A stretch of 64,000 nt of DNA from Planktothrix sp. FACHB-1365. Its GTDB lineage: Bacteria > Cyanobacteriota > Cyanobacteriia > Cyanobacteriales > Microcoleaceae. The translations under genes and the position numbers were made by a program. Where the stretch lies: contig NZ_JACJSC010000029.1 in NCBI RefSeq assembly GCF_014697575.1, forward strand, positions 1 through 64,000, in the 5' to 3' direction. Shown piece by piece: positions 1-9,082 of this stretch. How positions within the stretch are numbered: position 1 is the first letter of the stretch; each line of letters begins with the position of its first letter. The notes under the pieces were generated by a model that saw only the letters and a program-made list of their open reading frames with translations, was not told the DNA's origin and ran no database searches.

Positions 1-363
1 ACCTGAAAAAGTTGGAGAACAAAAAAGAATCAGAAATCAGCCAAGCCCAAGAGATAGTAAGGGATTGTCAGTTAAAAGGAAAAGTAATAACCTTTGATGC
101 GTTGCACTGTAATCAGAAAACTGCCGCTCTCGTAATTGAGAGTGGAAATGATTATATAATGGCTTTAAAAAAAAATCAAAAAAAGTTATATGAGCAAGTC
201 GAAGCGGTAATACAAAGTGAAAATCCTTTGAGTGTAGATGTGACTCATGAACACAGCCATGGCAGAAAACAGAAGGACAACGGTGGTTAACTGCTCACGG
301 GTACAAGATTTTCAGTCTGGAGGAATTGTTTGCCCTAAAATCCTGAAAATCATCGAGTTTTAG
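1..363 (+). pseudogene. ISAs1-family transposase, 3' fragment, frameshifted
   Basis: The frame is open from the left edge of the window and reads a typical ISAs1-type DDE transposase core (KVITFDALHCNQ, then DYIMALKKNQKKLYE), so the gene begins outside the window. It stops at 288-290 just after HSHGRKQKDNGG. A shift of frame near 262-270 restores a plausible continuation (NRRTTVVNCSRVQ) that runs to a stop at about 361-363, so the copy carries a frameshift. Even restored, it lacks most of the C-terminal part of the family. No terminal inverted repeat or target duplication was identified downstream. The insertion is almost certainly inactive. Confidence 0.75.
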
Positions 364-746
364 AGCGATAAAAATCTAAATACATAGATGTAAGTTCTCT
401 ATACGAAAGATTTAGAGAAGTTTTTGTTATTCAAAAATAAGAAAATTATCTCGTGAGCAAAACTCCAGACAATTCAGTTAGAATTACTCAGTTTTTTCGC
501 CGCATTCCTAAAAATTGGGGACTCAATTTGACTCCCCAATTTGGGAAAATGAAACAGCCCTGGGGGTTGGGGGAGAGGTCATAGAGGAATCTGTCTCCAG
601 AATGAAACAGCCCTGACCTCCCTACCCCCATAACCAGGTACGGTAAACACACCAAAAAAAATCTGTCAAGTTATTGCAATATTTTTTAACTGTCTGTTAC
701 AATCGTTTACATAGAAAGCAAGCTAAAGCAGGTTAGGAGAAAAGTT
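364..746. other. Non-coding spacer with inverted and direct repeats
   Basis: I see no gene here. A perfect 10-bp inverted repeat (AAATTGGGGA / TCCCCAATTT, 512-521 and 533-542) could form a hairpin. The 12-mer GAAACAGCCCTG occurs twice (551-562 and 603-614), each followed by G/C-rich runs that are roughly complementary to one another. These look like dispersed cyanobacterial repeats. The last ~90 bases are AT-rich and presumably hold the promoter of the gene at 747. Confidence 0.5.
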
Positions 747-977
747 ATGTTTACCGTTTTAATTTCTTTATTCATTGTGGGTTGGGTTGCGGCTGCTGTA
801 ATTGGGACTCAAGCTTACTTCCGGGGTGAACAAACCAAACCCATTCACGAACGCAATTGGAATTCTAACTCCTTTGAACAAATCGCTCAGTCCGTTACAG
901 GTCAAGAAACCGACTACAGCGTCCGCATTCCTGCCTATAGTTTAGATGCTTACGCCAGCAATAATTTAGGGAATTAA
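747..977 (+). CDS. Small single-span membrane protein, Psb35-like
   Basis: This 76-residue protein has an N-terminal hydrophobic helix (about residues 2-22, FTVLISLFIVGWVAAAVIG) followed by a conserved polar stretch (TQAYFRGEQTKPIHERNW) and a short tail. From memory the pattern matches a conserved cyanobacterial family that includes Synechocystis Ssl2148 (Psb35), which stabilises the CP47 module during photosystem II assembly in the thylakoid membrane; that link is recall, not alignment. The start is supported by AGGAG about 10 bases upstream. It is a single-gene unit followed by a good terminator. It is very likely a real gene; the Psb35 name is less certain. Confidence 0.8.
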   Translation: MFTVLISLFIVGWVAAAVIGTQAYFRGEQTKPIHERNWNSNSFEQIAQSVTGQETDYSVRIPAYSLDAYASNNLGN

Positions 978-1022
978 TTCTCTAATATTCAACCTGAAAA
1001 AACAAAAAATAAGTAACATTTT

Positions 1023-1062
1023 TACCCCTGCAATTCGTGGAAGATTGAAGGGGTATTTTTTT
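1023..1062 (+). terminator. Intrinsic terminator after the Psb35-like gene
   Basis: A 7-bp stem TACCCCT / AGGGGTA (1023-1029 and 1049-1055) with a ~19-base loop is followed by seven T residues. It lies 45 bases after the stop codon at 977. Confidence 0.75.
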
Positions 1063-1239
1063 ATTCTAACGCAACCCTCATCCCTTGCTAGGGAATACAG
1101 TTTCAATAACTTATAAAATCCTTCAGAGTTAAAGTTCTTCCAGGGGATAAAAACCGTTATATTTAGCTCCAACGATGGGGCTTTGTTTATGCTTTTTAAG
1201 CGTAACTTTTTATCACTAGATTTTGTTGTAGAAATTTAA

Positions 1240-1410
1240 GTTTTAAAAGTTTTTATTTGGAGTTTTCTAGGCGTTAAAGAGTTAGAGCTTTTAGCAACTA
1301 CAGAAAGCTCGGATTTTTTAATTTCTGTTTGCGGTTGTGAAGTCGAAGCCTCCTTCGATTCCGCATTAACAGAAGACTTCAACTCAATTGTGTTGGCTAC
1401 TTATTTCTAG
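1240..1410 (+). pseudogene. C-terminal remnant of an unidentified gene
   Basis: A frame open from 1240 to the TAG at 1408-1410 encodes about 56 residues with natural-looking composition (LGVKELELLATTES, then CGCEVEASFDSALTEDFNS) but has no start codon or ribosome site. Its last part, ALTEDFNSIVL, is repeated at 1578-1628 as ALTENFNSIVL followed by VFPIN and a stop, which suggests that the second copy is the original gene end and that the insert between them interrupted the gene. The family is not recognised. Confidence 0.4.
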
Positions 1411-1611
1411 GTAGTCCCACTAAAATCATGTAACCTTTCGGTTACGGGAAGGTGCCTTTACCGCTAGAGCGTCAGGCTAGGGGCGTTATTTCTATGCGGT
1501 AGAGCCGCCCCCCAAAATTAGATTGTCATAAATCTAGTTTTTTGTCAACAGTTATTGATTATTTCCCTCCAATTACTGCATTAACAGAAAACTTCAACTC
1601 AATTGTGTTGG
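1363..1611 (+). repeat. 34-bp direct repeat flanking a ~181-bp insert
   Basis: Bases 1363-1396 and 1578-1611 are identical apart from one G/A change (GCATTAACAGAA(G/A)ACTTC...). Both copies lie in the same coding frame of the gene remnant. The bases between them (1397-1577) hold the structured-RNA candidate. This could be an unusually long target duplication or a product of local recombination. Confidence 0.7.
1429..1540 (+). ncRNA. Structured RNA candidate with pseudoknot
   Basis: Several complementary segments occur in order: a hairpin GTAACC-TTTC-GGTTAC (1430-1445); a small AAGG/CCTT hairpin; TACCGC (1459-1464) pairing with GCGGTA (1496-1501); and GGGGCG (1480-1485) pairing with CGCCCC (1506-1511). 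The last two pairs interleave, which is the topology of an H-type pseudoknot. A TAGATT/AATCTA hairpin and a T-run follow (1519-1542). The compact pseudoknotted design recalls transposon-associated guide RNAs (HEARO/omega RNA), but no IscB or TnpB gene is adjacent, so the class is a guess. Strand is inferred from the terminal T-run. Confidence 0.45.
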
Positions 1612-1652
1612 TGTTTCCAATCAATTAATTTCCCTAGCGAGTAGGGATCTTT

Positions 1653-1752
1653 CTATTTTAAACTTATAAGTTCAATCAACTGAGTGGCTAAATCTAAAAT
1701 CACACATTGAGTTCCAGTTCCTAATTTTTCCCAAGGTTTAAAATGTTTTCAT
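1653..1752 (-). pseudogene. Short broken ORF downstream of the cupredoxin gene
   Basis: On the minus strand a frame from 1748 to the stop at 1653-1655 reads KHFKPWEKLGTGTQ, then CVILDLATQLIELISLK. The nearest ATG (1750-1752, preceded by GGAG) is one base out of frame and hits a stop after four codons. Removing one base from the A/T run there would fuse the start to the frame, giving a protein of about 32 residues. This looks like a gene broken by one indel, or the tail of a longer lost gene. Function unknown. Confidence 0.35.
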
Positions 1753-1784
1753 AATTTCTCCTTACAATCCATCGGTTACAGTTA

Positions 1785-2306
1785 TTAATGTTGAACTTCA
1801 ACAACGCCTCGCACCATATTCATCCCACAACTAAAGGTATATTCTCCTGATTCTTCGGGAATAAATTCAATAGTTGTGGTTTGATTCAAAGGTAAATCTT
1901 GAGCAATATTAAAATCAGGAAACAGCACTTTATCTAAGCAATGGCTGGGGTCTTTACGAATAAAGTTAAGCCGGACTTTTTTACCCGATTGAACGGTAAT
2001 CCGATTAGGTTGATAGCCGCCATCGACTAAAATTTCTAATTCTTGAGTCTCCTCATTTAGTGTTGCTTTTTTTGCTTTGGGTTTACTGAATAAAAACCAC
2101 CAGAGTTCTAATCCAATTAATGCTAATCCACTGACAGTAACAACCATTTTTGTTGATAACGGTTGTTCAATTGTTTTAAATTGAGCGTTAGCAGGTTCTG
2201 AATGGGATTCCATTGCTCGTAGAGGAGCAGAATTAACCATTAAAACTGATAGTAAAATTCCGCTAAATTGTAACCCTGTTTTGATTTTAATGTTCATAGT
2301 CTTCAC
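1785..2306 (-). CDS. Membrane-anchored cupredoxin-domain protein
   Basis: The 173-residue protein begins with a signal-like segment (residues 1-31), has a second hydrophobic helix at about 54-74, and ends with a cupredoxin-like domain (about 88-173). Probable metal ligands are H122 and C123 (PSHCLD) with C160 and M162/M164 (FSCGMNM), the pattern of the EfeO/copper-efflux type of cupredoxin domain. It is transcribed on the same strand as, and directly downstream of, the copper ATPase at 2458-4728, which suggests that it takes or buffers copper at the membrane for that pump. The exact redox or chaperone role cannot be read from sequence. Confidence 0.8.
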   Translation of the reverse strand: MKTMNIKIKTGLQFSGILLSVLMVNSAPLRAMESHSEPANAQFKTIEQPLSTKMVVTVSGLALIGLELWWFLFSKPKAKKATLNEETQELEILVDGGYQPNRITVQSGKKVRLNFIRKDPSHCLDKVLFPDFNIAQDLPLNQTTTIEFIPEESGEYTFSCGMNMVRGVVEVQH

Positions 2307-2457
2307 TCCTTATTCTAAGAATAATTACTCTACAGTAAGTCTCAATCATTTATACACATTACCGCCCATCGTAGGGGCGAGGTTCTCTCGCCCTGACACC
2401 GAGATGCGTATCCATACTGGCTCTATTTCCCTTCTCAATACACTTTTTAACTAAAGA

Positions 2458-4728
2458 TTAATTCAGCTTAAACTGACGTAAGCGTAAGGCATTAGAAACA
2501 ACTGAAATCGAACTCAGTGCCATTGCTCCTCCTGCAATAATCGGATTGAGTAACCAACCCGTTAAGGGATAAAGAATTCCGGCTGCAATGGGAATTCCGG
2601 CTGAGTTATAAATAAAGGCAAAAAACAGGTTTTGGCGAATATTATTTAAGGTGGCTTTACTTAATTTAATTGCGGTCACTAAACCGATTAAATCCCCTGA
2701 AATTAAGGTAATATCACTAGCTGCGATCGCAACATCTGTTCCTGTACCAATGGCAATTCCTACATCCGCTTGAGCTAAAGCCGGAGCATCATTAATTCCA
2801 TCCCCCACCATTGCTACAATTGAAGGCTGTTTTTTCCGTCCTTTCCGTTCAGTTTGCAGGGATTTAATCATATTTGCTTTTTGGTCGGGACGGACTTCGG
2901 CAAATATTCGTTTAATTCCGACTTCAGAAGCGATCGCTTCGGCGGTTTTTTGATTATCTCCCGTTAACATCACCACCTCTAACCCCATTTTTTGTAAAGC
3001 TTGAATTGCCGTTTTTGAGGTGGGTTTCACCGCATCTGAAATCGCAACTAACCCTTCGATTTCTCCATCTACTGCTATCCAAGCTGTTGTTTTTCCTTCA
3101 GACTCCCAACTGACTTGATACTGTTGTAAAGGTTCAGTTTCAATTCCTAATTCTTGCATCCAGCGAGACGTTCCAATTTGTACAAATCGATCTGAAATAT
3201 ACCCTTGAACTCCCATCCCGGCTAAGGCTTGAAAATTGCGAATTTCAGGTAAGGGAAAAGTCACCCCTTGTGCTTTAGCATATTGAACAATTGCTTCTGC
3301 TAAGGGATGCTCAGATTGTTGTTCAATAGCTGCGGCTAATCGTAATAATTTTAATTCATGATCATTATTAGTTCCGCCTACGGTTACATACTGGGTAACA
3401 GTGGGTTTTCCGGCGGTAATGGTTCCGGTTTTATCTAATACAATGGTTTGGATTTTATGGGCTAATTCTAAACTATCCGCTCCTTTAATTAAGATACCAT
3501 GTTCAGCCCCTAAACCTGTTCCCACCATCACAGAAGTTGGTGTTGCTAATCCCAATGCACAGGGACAAGCAATAATTAAAACGCCGACGGTTGTTGTTAT
3601 TGCTAGAGTAAGATTTCCGGTAAAATTAAACCAGAGAATAAAAGTAGCGATCGCGATCGCAATCACAACTGGAACAAACCAACCTGTTACCTGATCGGCT
3701 AATTTTTGAATCGGTGCTTTTGACCCTTGCGCCTGTTGAACTAACTGCACAATTTGCGCTAATACCGTATCTTTTCCCACCCGTGAAGCTCGAAATTTAA
3801 AGCTTCCGGTTTTATTAATTGTCGCCCCAATGACTTCATCCCCTGGATGTTTTTCAACGGGAATACTTTCTCCTGTTACCATCGATTCATCTATCGTTGA
3901 ATTCCCTTCAATTAATTCCCCATCAACGGGGATTTTTTCACCGGGACGGACTCGAATAATATCACCAACATTCACTGCTTCAATGGGAAGATCAATTTCT
4001 TCTCCAGACCGAATGACACGGGCGGTTTTTGCTTGTAATCCCATTAATTTTTTAATCGCATCGGAGGTTTTTCCTTTGGCGCGATATTCGAGTAATTGAC
4101 CGAGTAAAATTAAGGTAATAATCACAGCAGCCGATTCATAATAAACATCCGCCGATAAGCCTTGATTTAAAAAGAATTGCGGGAAGAAAGTGACAAAAAT
4201 AGAATACAAATAAGCAGCCCCTGTTCCCACCGCTATTAAAGTATTCATATCAGCTTGATGACGTTTTAAGCCTTTCCAAGCTCCTAAGAAAAAGGCTTGA
4301 CCTGACCAAAATAAAATCGGTGTTGTCAGGATTAATTGTAACCCAGGATTGTGCATCCAAGCGGGAATCCAAGGTAAATTTAAACCCGTCATCATCGGTA
4401 ATCCCCCGATGACTAAAAGCACACTAATAATGGCACTAATTACGACTTTTTGGGTTAATTTTTGTTCAATTTCTCGGCTTTCTTTCTCGCGGTCTTGGAG
4501 ATGAGAGGTTGTATCTTCGATGGGTTTGGCGCTATATCCCGCATCGATAACCGCCTGTTGAATTTGCTCAATATTAGTTTGCTTGGGATCAAATTCAACC
4601 GTTGCTTGTTCAGCACCAAAATTAACGTGACAAACAGCAACCCCATCAACATTTTGAATGGCTGTTTCTATGGTATTGGCGCAGGCGGCGCATCCCATTC
4701 CCTTTAATTGGAAATAGCTTGTTTTCAT
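2458..4728 (-). CDS. copA: Copper-translocating P1B-type ATPase
   Basis: The 756-residue pump exports or delivers Cu(I) using ATP. In order it shows an N-terminal HMA metal-binding domain with GMGCAAC (C13, C16), transmembrane helices, the actuator motif TGES (285-288), the intramembrane CPC (388-390), the phosphorylation site DKTGT (D432), the SEHP nucleotide-binding motif near 472-475, GDGIND, and a C-terminal pair of helices with the YN and MALSS motifs of the Cu(I) subgroup. Length is normal and all catalytic residues are present. Cyanobacteria have two such pumps, CtaA and PacS; this sequence does not tell me which. Neighbours are a cupredoxin protein and a sensor kinase. Confidence 0.93.
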   Translation of the reverse strand: MKTSYFQLKGMGCAACANTIETAIQNVDGVAVCHVNFGAEQATVEFDPKQTNIEQIQQAVIDAGYSAKPIEDTTSHLQDREKESREIEQKLTQKVVISAIISVLLVIGGLPMMTGLNLPWIPAWMHNPGLQLILTTPILFWSGQAFFLGAWKGLKRHQADMNTLIAVGTGAAYLYSIFVTFFPQFFLNQGLSADVYYESAAVIITLILLGQLLEYRAKGKTSDAIKKLMGLQAKTARVIRSGEEIDLPIEAVNVGDIIRVRPGEKIPVDGELIEGNSTIDESMVTGESIPVEKHPGDEVIGATINKTGSFKFRASRVGKDTVLAQIVQLVQQAQGSKAPIQKLADQVTGWFVPVVIAIAIATFILWFNFTGNLTLAITTTVGVLIIACPCALGLATPTSVMVGTGLGAEHGILIKGADSLELAHKIQTIVLDKTGTITAGKPTVTQYVTVGGTNNDHELKLLRLAAAIEQQSEHPLAEAIVQYAKAQGVTFPLPEIRNFQALAGMGVQGYISDRFVQIGTSRWMQELGIETEPLQQYQVSWESEGKTTAWIAVDGEIEGLVAISDAVKPTSKTAIQALQKMGLEVVMLTGDNQKTAEAIASEVGIKRIFAEVRPDQKANMIKSLQTERKGRKKQPSIVAMVGDGINDAPALAQADVGIAIGTGTDVAIAASDITLISGDLIGLVTAIKLSKATLNNIRQNLFFAFIYNSAGIPIAAGILYPLTGWLLNPIIAGGAMALSSISVVSNALRLRQFKLN

Positions 4729-4759
4729 GGGTTAAACTTCATTTTGAGTTGAGTGGGTT

Positions 4760-4784
4760 GGTGCGTGCGCCTTGCTTACGCACC
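4760..4784. repeat. Dispersed GGTGCGT hairpin repeat
   Basis: GGTGCGT (4760-4766) and ACGCACC (4778-4784) form a 7-bp inverted repeat inside a GTGGGTTGGTGCGT...ACGCACCCTAC unit of a kind that is dispersed in cyanobacterial genomes. It sits between the copA start and the kinase stop. Confidence 0.6.
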
Positions 4785-4857
4785 CTACACTGTTATTTTA
4801 AAGTCTCCTCTTTACTGGAGTGTCAAGGGGGGGATGGAAAATTAAATTTGTAATCGC

Positions 4858-6297
4858 TTACAACCCACTTGGATGTAGAGGTAAAGTAACTGTAACGGTT
4901 GTTCCTTGATTAATTTTACTTTCTAAAGAAATTTGACCGTGATGATTTTCTACTATTGCTTGGGCGATCGCTAAACCTAAACCTGACCCTCCACTATTAC
5001 GATGAGTCCGAGAAGGATCAACGCGATAAAACCGATCAAAAAGATGGGGTAAGGCTTCAACAGGAATCCCAATTCCTGTATCTTTTATTATAACTTGTAA
5101 GGCTTCAAATTTCAAGAGAGAATGATTTTTTTCCCAAGATTCAGTTACTTTTCCTAATGTGGGTTGTCGTTTAATTTTAGGAATCTGTTTTAATTCTATT
5201 TTAATTTCACCACCAGCCGGAGTATACTGGACAGCATTACTGACTAAATTCGTAAATAATCGCACCAATTGATCCCAATCTCCTTGTAAAGTAAAGGGTT
5301 CAGTTTCGGTGTTTGGATGACTATTGGAATTGGCAATAAGATCCTCAGAATCTTCAATAAAATTTAAGGAAAGATGAACTTTTTGTAGAATTGCGATCGC
5401 TTTTTGTTCTTCTATAACCTCCATTAATAAGCCATCCAAAGGAAGGGAAATAAATTGAGGTTTAACAATACCGCTATCCTGTCTGGCTAAAAATAATAAA
5501 TCATCGACTAACCGACCTAAACGGCGAGTAATTCGTTCAATAACTTGCAATTGTTGTTGTTCAGAATTGGATAAATTGGGTTCTGCTAAAGCGACTTGGA
5601 CATTAGTTTGAATCAGCGCAATCGGACTTCTTAATTCATGGGACGCATCGGCGGTAAATTGTTTTAACCGTTGATAGGAATATAGCACAGGTTCCATGGC
5701 TAAACCGGATAAAAACCAGCCAATTGCAGCCACACCAATTACCATTAAAATTGTTCCGATTGTTAAATCTAATATTAACTGACGAATGGGTTTTGCGACT
5801 TCAAACCAAGGATGACTAACTCGTAAATAGCCTAAGACTTGGCGTCCGATTTCTACCCGGTCTGTTACTTGTCTTAAAATCATTTCTGAAGTGTTATTTT
5901 TTTCAGAAATATGAACCGTTTCTCCACTCTGGTTTGGATGAATGGGAATATCCAATGGTTGAGAAAACGTAGACCATAATAATTCTCCCGTTGGACTAAA
6001 CCATTCCAGATCAATATGATCATCTTCAACGGTATTAGAATTATTTCTAAAACTCGCTTCCACATTAACTTGAAATTGACCTGCTAATACCGCAGGAGAC
6101 ATCGCTGGAGGGGTAGAAACGGGTTCAATAACAAGGGAACGTTCAACCACTTCTACAACGTGATTTAAAGTATCATCAATACGTTCAATTAAGGTATTTC
6201 GCACATAGAAATAAAACCCACTCGCAAATAATAATAATAAAATAGCGGTAACTGCGGTATACCAAATTGCTAACCGTCGCCGAGTGGCTTGAAACAT
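4858..6297 (-). CDS. rppB: Sensor histidine kinase, RppB/NrsS-like
   Basis: The 479-residue kinase has two membrane helices (about 10-32 and 177-199) enclosing a ~145-residue periplasmic sensor region, then a HisKA domain with the phospho-acceptor H220 (DASHELRSPIA), and a full ATPase domain (NLVSNAVQYT, DTGIGI, GGSGLGLAIA). The N-terminal MFQATRRRLAIWYTAVTA resembles cyanobacterial RppB/NrsS kinases, which sense redox state or nickel. The usual cognate response regulator gene is not adjacent: the next gene upstream is a divergent Uma2 nuclease. Lying upstream of copA on the same strand, it may sense metal, but that is inference. Confidence 0.85.
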   Translation of the reverse strand: MFQATRRRLAIWYTAVTAILLLLFASGFYFYVRNTLIERIDDTLNHVVEVVERSLVIEPVSTPPAMSPAVLAGQFQVNVEASFRNNSNTVEDDHIDLEWFSPTGELLWSTFSQPLDIPIHPNQSGETVHISEKNNTSEMILRQVTDRVEIGRQVLGYLRVSHPWFEVAKPIRQLILDLTIGTILMVIGVAAIGWFLSGLAMEPVLYSYQRLKQFTADASHELRSPIALIQTNVQVALAEPNLSNSEQQQLQVIERITRRLGRLVDDLLFLARQDSGIVKPQFISLPLDGLLMEVIEEQKAIAILQKVHLSLNFIEDSEDLIANSNSHPNTETEPFTLQGDWDQLVRLFTNLVSNAVQYTPAGGEIKIELKQIPKIKRQPTLGKVTESWEKNHSLLKFEALQVIIKDTGIGIPVEALPHLFDRFYRVDPSRTHRNSGGSGLGLAIAQAIVENHHGQISLESKINQGTTVTVTLPLHPSGL

Positions 6298-6361
6298 AAG
6301 TGATAAATTTTTGCTAATCTATGAATAGGTTAAAATTCTATTTTAGGGTAAGGAAAGGATC

Positions 6362-6937
6362 ATGATCTTACAAGTTGAAGCTCAAAAAATCTATACCCTT
6401 GAAGACTATCTGGATTTTGAGGTGAATTCTCCAGAACGCCATGAATATATTAACGGTGAAATTAGACCTATGACAGGTGGAACTCCCAATCATAATCAAA
6501 TTGCTGGTAATCTCTACGCAACGCTGAATTTTTCCCTCAAGCGTCAACCCTATCGGGTATTTGTTACCGACCAACGGCTTTGGATTCCTGAAAAACGCCT
6601 CTATACTTATCCTGATATTATGGTTGTTCAGGGTGAAATTCAACTCCAAGAAGGCAGAAAAGACACGATTACAAATCCGTTAATCATTGCAGAAGTATTA
6701 TCAGCATCAACCCGAAACTACGACAAAGACGAAAAATTTGCCGCCTATCGTACTCTTCCTACTTTTCAAGAATATCTCCTCATTGATCAATATACGATTC
6801 ATATTGAACATTATTATAAAACGGATGAAAAACACTGGATATTTGTGGAGTATAATAATAGCAATGAAACCCTAGTGCTTAACTCCATTTCGTTTGAAAT
6901 AGTTATAGCTGATCTTTATGATAAAGTTGAGTTTTAA
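6362..6937 (+). CDS. Uma2 family (DUF820) endonuclease-like protein
   Basis: The 191-residue protein has the Uma2/DUF820 PD-(D/E)XK-like fold signature: YTLEDYLDFE at the N-terminus, ERHEYINGEIRPMTGGTPNHNQI, the YPDIMVVQGE strand with the acidic metal ligand, and LIIAEVLSAST where the family carries its E-x-L/K active-site strand. Uma2 genes are massively expanded in cyanobacteria, are often linked to mobile DNA, and have no established physiological role. AAGGAAAGG a few bases before the ATG supports the start. It is transcribed divergently from the rppB-like kinase. Confidence 0.88.
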   Translation: MILQVEAQKIYTLEDYLDFEVNSPERHEYINGEIRPMTGGTPNHNQIAGNLYATLNFSLKRQPYRVFVTDQRLWIPEKRLYTYPDIMVVQGEIQLQEGRKDTITNPLIIAEVLSASTRNYDKDEKFAAYRTLPTFQEYLLIDQYTIHIEHYYKTDEKHWIFVEYNNSNETLVLNSISFEIVIADLYDKVEF

Positions 6938-6965
6938 ACCCAAGAATTAATTGAATTGAATTTAT

Positions 6966-8153
6966 CTAAAATAGTACCTTTTGAACCGTATAAGCAGGAG
7001 CTTCTATAATCATGACATGATGGGGAATATCTGTTACTTCAAGCTCAAAAAGATCATCAGAGGTTTTAACTAAAATCGATTTCAAAGCTCCTTTAGCTTG
7101 AGATGCTTTATGCAATAAACTCAGTGCTTTGTGTAAGCTTTCTCCCTGACGCTGTACTCGAATGGGGACAGGTTTACCTCGATAATTCTGTTTTAAAATA
7201 GCATCTATTCCTTGATTTCTTTGGACAGGAATAATATCTAAACTCGAAATAATATTGAGGGCTTCTTCATCGACATTTAGGTAGGCTTTTCGGCCTTTTT
7301 GCAGTAACACAGACTCAGATTTAATCGGGGTTTTCAATCTATCTTTAGAAAGTTGAACCGCATCCGGGGAAATATCAATTCCTATTCCTGAACGATTTAA
7401 TAATTTAGCGGCTATAATTGTTGTCCCACTTCCACAAAAGGGATCTAATACAATATCCCCAGGGTTAGAAGCTAATTCAATAATTCGTTCTAGGAGTAAA
7501 ATCGGTTTTTGGCTAGGATAACCGACACGCTCTTTTGCTTTAGGGTTTAAATAGGGAATTTCCCAAACATCACTTAAGGGGACTCCTTTTTTCGGGTCAG
7601 CCGGAATAATTTCCCCATCATTATCTTTAGCATAAACCGCTTTACCATGCTCATCTCTGGTGCGTTTTTGTAAGATTTGATCGACATTTGTAGATTCTGA
7701 ATAATGGCAATAAATAGGATTAAAGGTAAATTGATTTGTTTTAGAATAAAAAAATATCGTTTGATGAGCAGGTAACAATCCTTTTTTAGAATTAGACCAG
7801 CGCTTATAACTCCAAATAATTTCTGATCTAAAATTATCTTGACCAAAAATATGATTTAAAATCGCTCTAATGATATAATTAGCATGAGTATCACAATGTA
7901 CAAAAATCGAGCCATCTTCCCTTAAAACATGATATAGAACAGCTAATCTATCATGAATAAATTTTGCATAGTCTTGCTCACTTTCCCATAAATCATTATA
8001 ACTAAATTCCAATTGTCTATCTCTCGTTTTTAAAGACTGCTGTTTTTGGGTAAAAAAAGGAGGGTCTAAATAAATCAGATTAACGAAATTTGAAGGCATT
8101 TTTTGGATAATATCTAGGCAGTCTCCTTGAAGAATATCGTAAGTATTATTCAT
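6966..8153 (-). CDS. Site-specific DNA methyltransferase (N4/N6 amino, beta class)
   Basis: The 395-residue enzyme transfers methyl groups from SAM to an exocyclic amino group of A or C. The catalytic motif IV is near the N-terminus (LDPPFF, D30-F33) and the SAM-binding motif I lies later (DPFCGSGTTIIAA, about 240-252), the order of the beta class. A C-terminal ~110-residue extension (from SVLLQKG) is probably target recognition or an accessory domain. It lies 21 bases downstream of a truncated restriction endonuclease gene on the same strand, so it was the modification half of a type II system and may now be a solitary methyltransferase. Confidence 0.9.
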   Translation of the reverse strand: MNNTYDILQGDCLDIIQKMPSNFVNLIYLDPPFFTQKQQSLKTRDRQLEFSYNDLWESEQDYAKFIHDRLAVLYHVLREDGSIFVHCDTHANYIIRAILNHIFGQDNFRSEIIWSYKRWSNSKKGLLPAHQTIFFYSKTNQFTFNPIYCHYSESTNVDQILQKRTRDEHGKAVYAKDNDGEIIPADPKKGVPLSDVWEIPYLNPKAKERVGYPSQKPILLLERIIELASNPGDIVLDPFCGSGTTIIAAKLLNRSGIGIDISPDAVQLSKDRLKTPIKSESVLLQKGRKAYLNVDEEALNIISSLDIIPVQRNQGIDAILKQNYRGKPVPIRVQRQGESLHKALSLLHKASQAKGALKSILVKTSDDLFELEVTDIPHHVMIIEAPAYTVQKVLF

Positions 8154-8174
8154 GATTTTTAGTATATTAATAAA

Positions 8175-8678
8175 TTATAATTCATCCGAATTCGTATTTT
8201 GATCAGCAATTTTTTGTAAGATAGCCCTTAAATCTATACCCGTTCTTTCATTAACATAATTCCAGGCACTCTCTCCATAGTGATATTCACCGCCAATTCC
8301 CTTATAAAGTGTTTCTAAAGTTTGCTGAACTCTTATAGCCTGTTGTCTATTGGGGTAATAAAACATAATACGAATAGGTCTGTAACCTGCGGTTGATATA
8401 GTTTTGATTCTAGTATGTTCTTTTGTAATATGATCTCCATCTGTTGTTGCATCTATCCATTTAATTTCAATTGCATTGTTTCCTTCTAAACAATCAATTT
8501 CAAATGTTTTTGGTCTTGAACCCATAGTATTAGTAATCTTGACTGCTTTTGAATTAGGATATTTTTCCAGAAAAGATAATTGAGTGGCTTTCTCTAAAAA
8601 TGATCCTTGCCATAAATTAGATAAAATTTGTATAGAAAAATATAAGTTATATGTAATTAAATTTATAGTATTATTTAA
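8175..8678 (-). pseudogene. ApaLI-like restriction endonuclease, 5'-truncated
   Basis: The longest ATG-started frame is only 116 codons (ATG at 8525), but the same frame stays open upstream to 8678 with convincing coding sequence (LSNLWQGSFLEKATQLS, then FLEKYPNSKAVKITNTMGS) and no good start before an in-frame stop at 8679-8681. The C-terminal part (IEIKWIDATTDGDHI, YHYGESAWNYV, TGIDL) resembles, from memory, the ApaLI family that cuts GTGCAC. The N-terminal part is missing; the immunity gene ends 21 bases upstream, so a deletion or insertion removed it. The fragment keeps the E-x-K-like EIKW, but an active enzyme is unlikely. Confidence 0.6.
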
Positions 8679-8698
8679 TTATAGCTTTAAATTATTGA

Positions 8699-9082
8699 TT
8701 ATGTCAATATCTTTAATCCTAGAGTTTCTTTTTGTTCTACTTTTAAATGATTGATTTCTGATTTTTCCAAAATAAACTGACCATATAAAATTGAAATCTC
8801 AAAAATATCTGTTGTAATCAAAGCGGGTTTGCGGTGATGGTCTTCACCCAATGAAATCCCAAATAAATCGGCTTGTAATTCATTCGCTAACTCTGAATCA
8901 TACACATCCCATCTAATTTCTTGACAGTCTTTGAAGATAATTTTATAAGGAATAGGTTCTTCGGGGTTATATAAACATTGAAATGTAATTTCATTTCCCC
9001 ATAATGAAATATTAATGCTTTTAATTAATGAAGTGAACCCTCCTAAACCGAGTAAATGGTAATCATCATTCCAGTTCTTCAT
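8699..9082 (-). CDS. Putative immunity protein of a toxin-immunity pair
   Basis: The 127-residue soluble protein has no signal or membrane segment and no family I can name (MKNWNDDYHLLGLGGFTS...). Its start overlaps the 3' end of the gene at 9066-9416 by 17 bases. A small acidic ORF coupled directly to a polymorphic-toxin tail is the standard arrangement for an immunity gene. The function is inferred from that context only. Confidence 0.6.
   Translation of the reverse strand: MKNWNDDYHLLGLGGFTSLIKSINISLWGNEITFQCLYNPEEPIPYKIIFKDCQEIRWDVYDSELANELQADLFGISLGEDHHRKPALITTDIFEISILYGQFILEKSEINHLKVEQKETLGLKILT

Noticed and set aside
966-1172. 68-codon minus-strand ORF
   Set aside because: It overlaps the Psb35-like gene end and its terminator, with no ribosome site and no recognisable family.
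3401-3694. 97-codon plus-strand ORF opposite the copper ATPase
   Set aside because: It is antisense to conserved CPC and DKTGT coding sequence and is a shadow frame.
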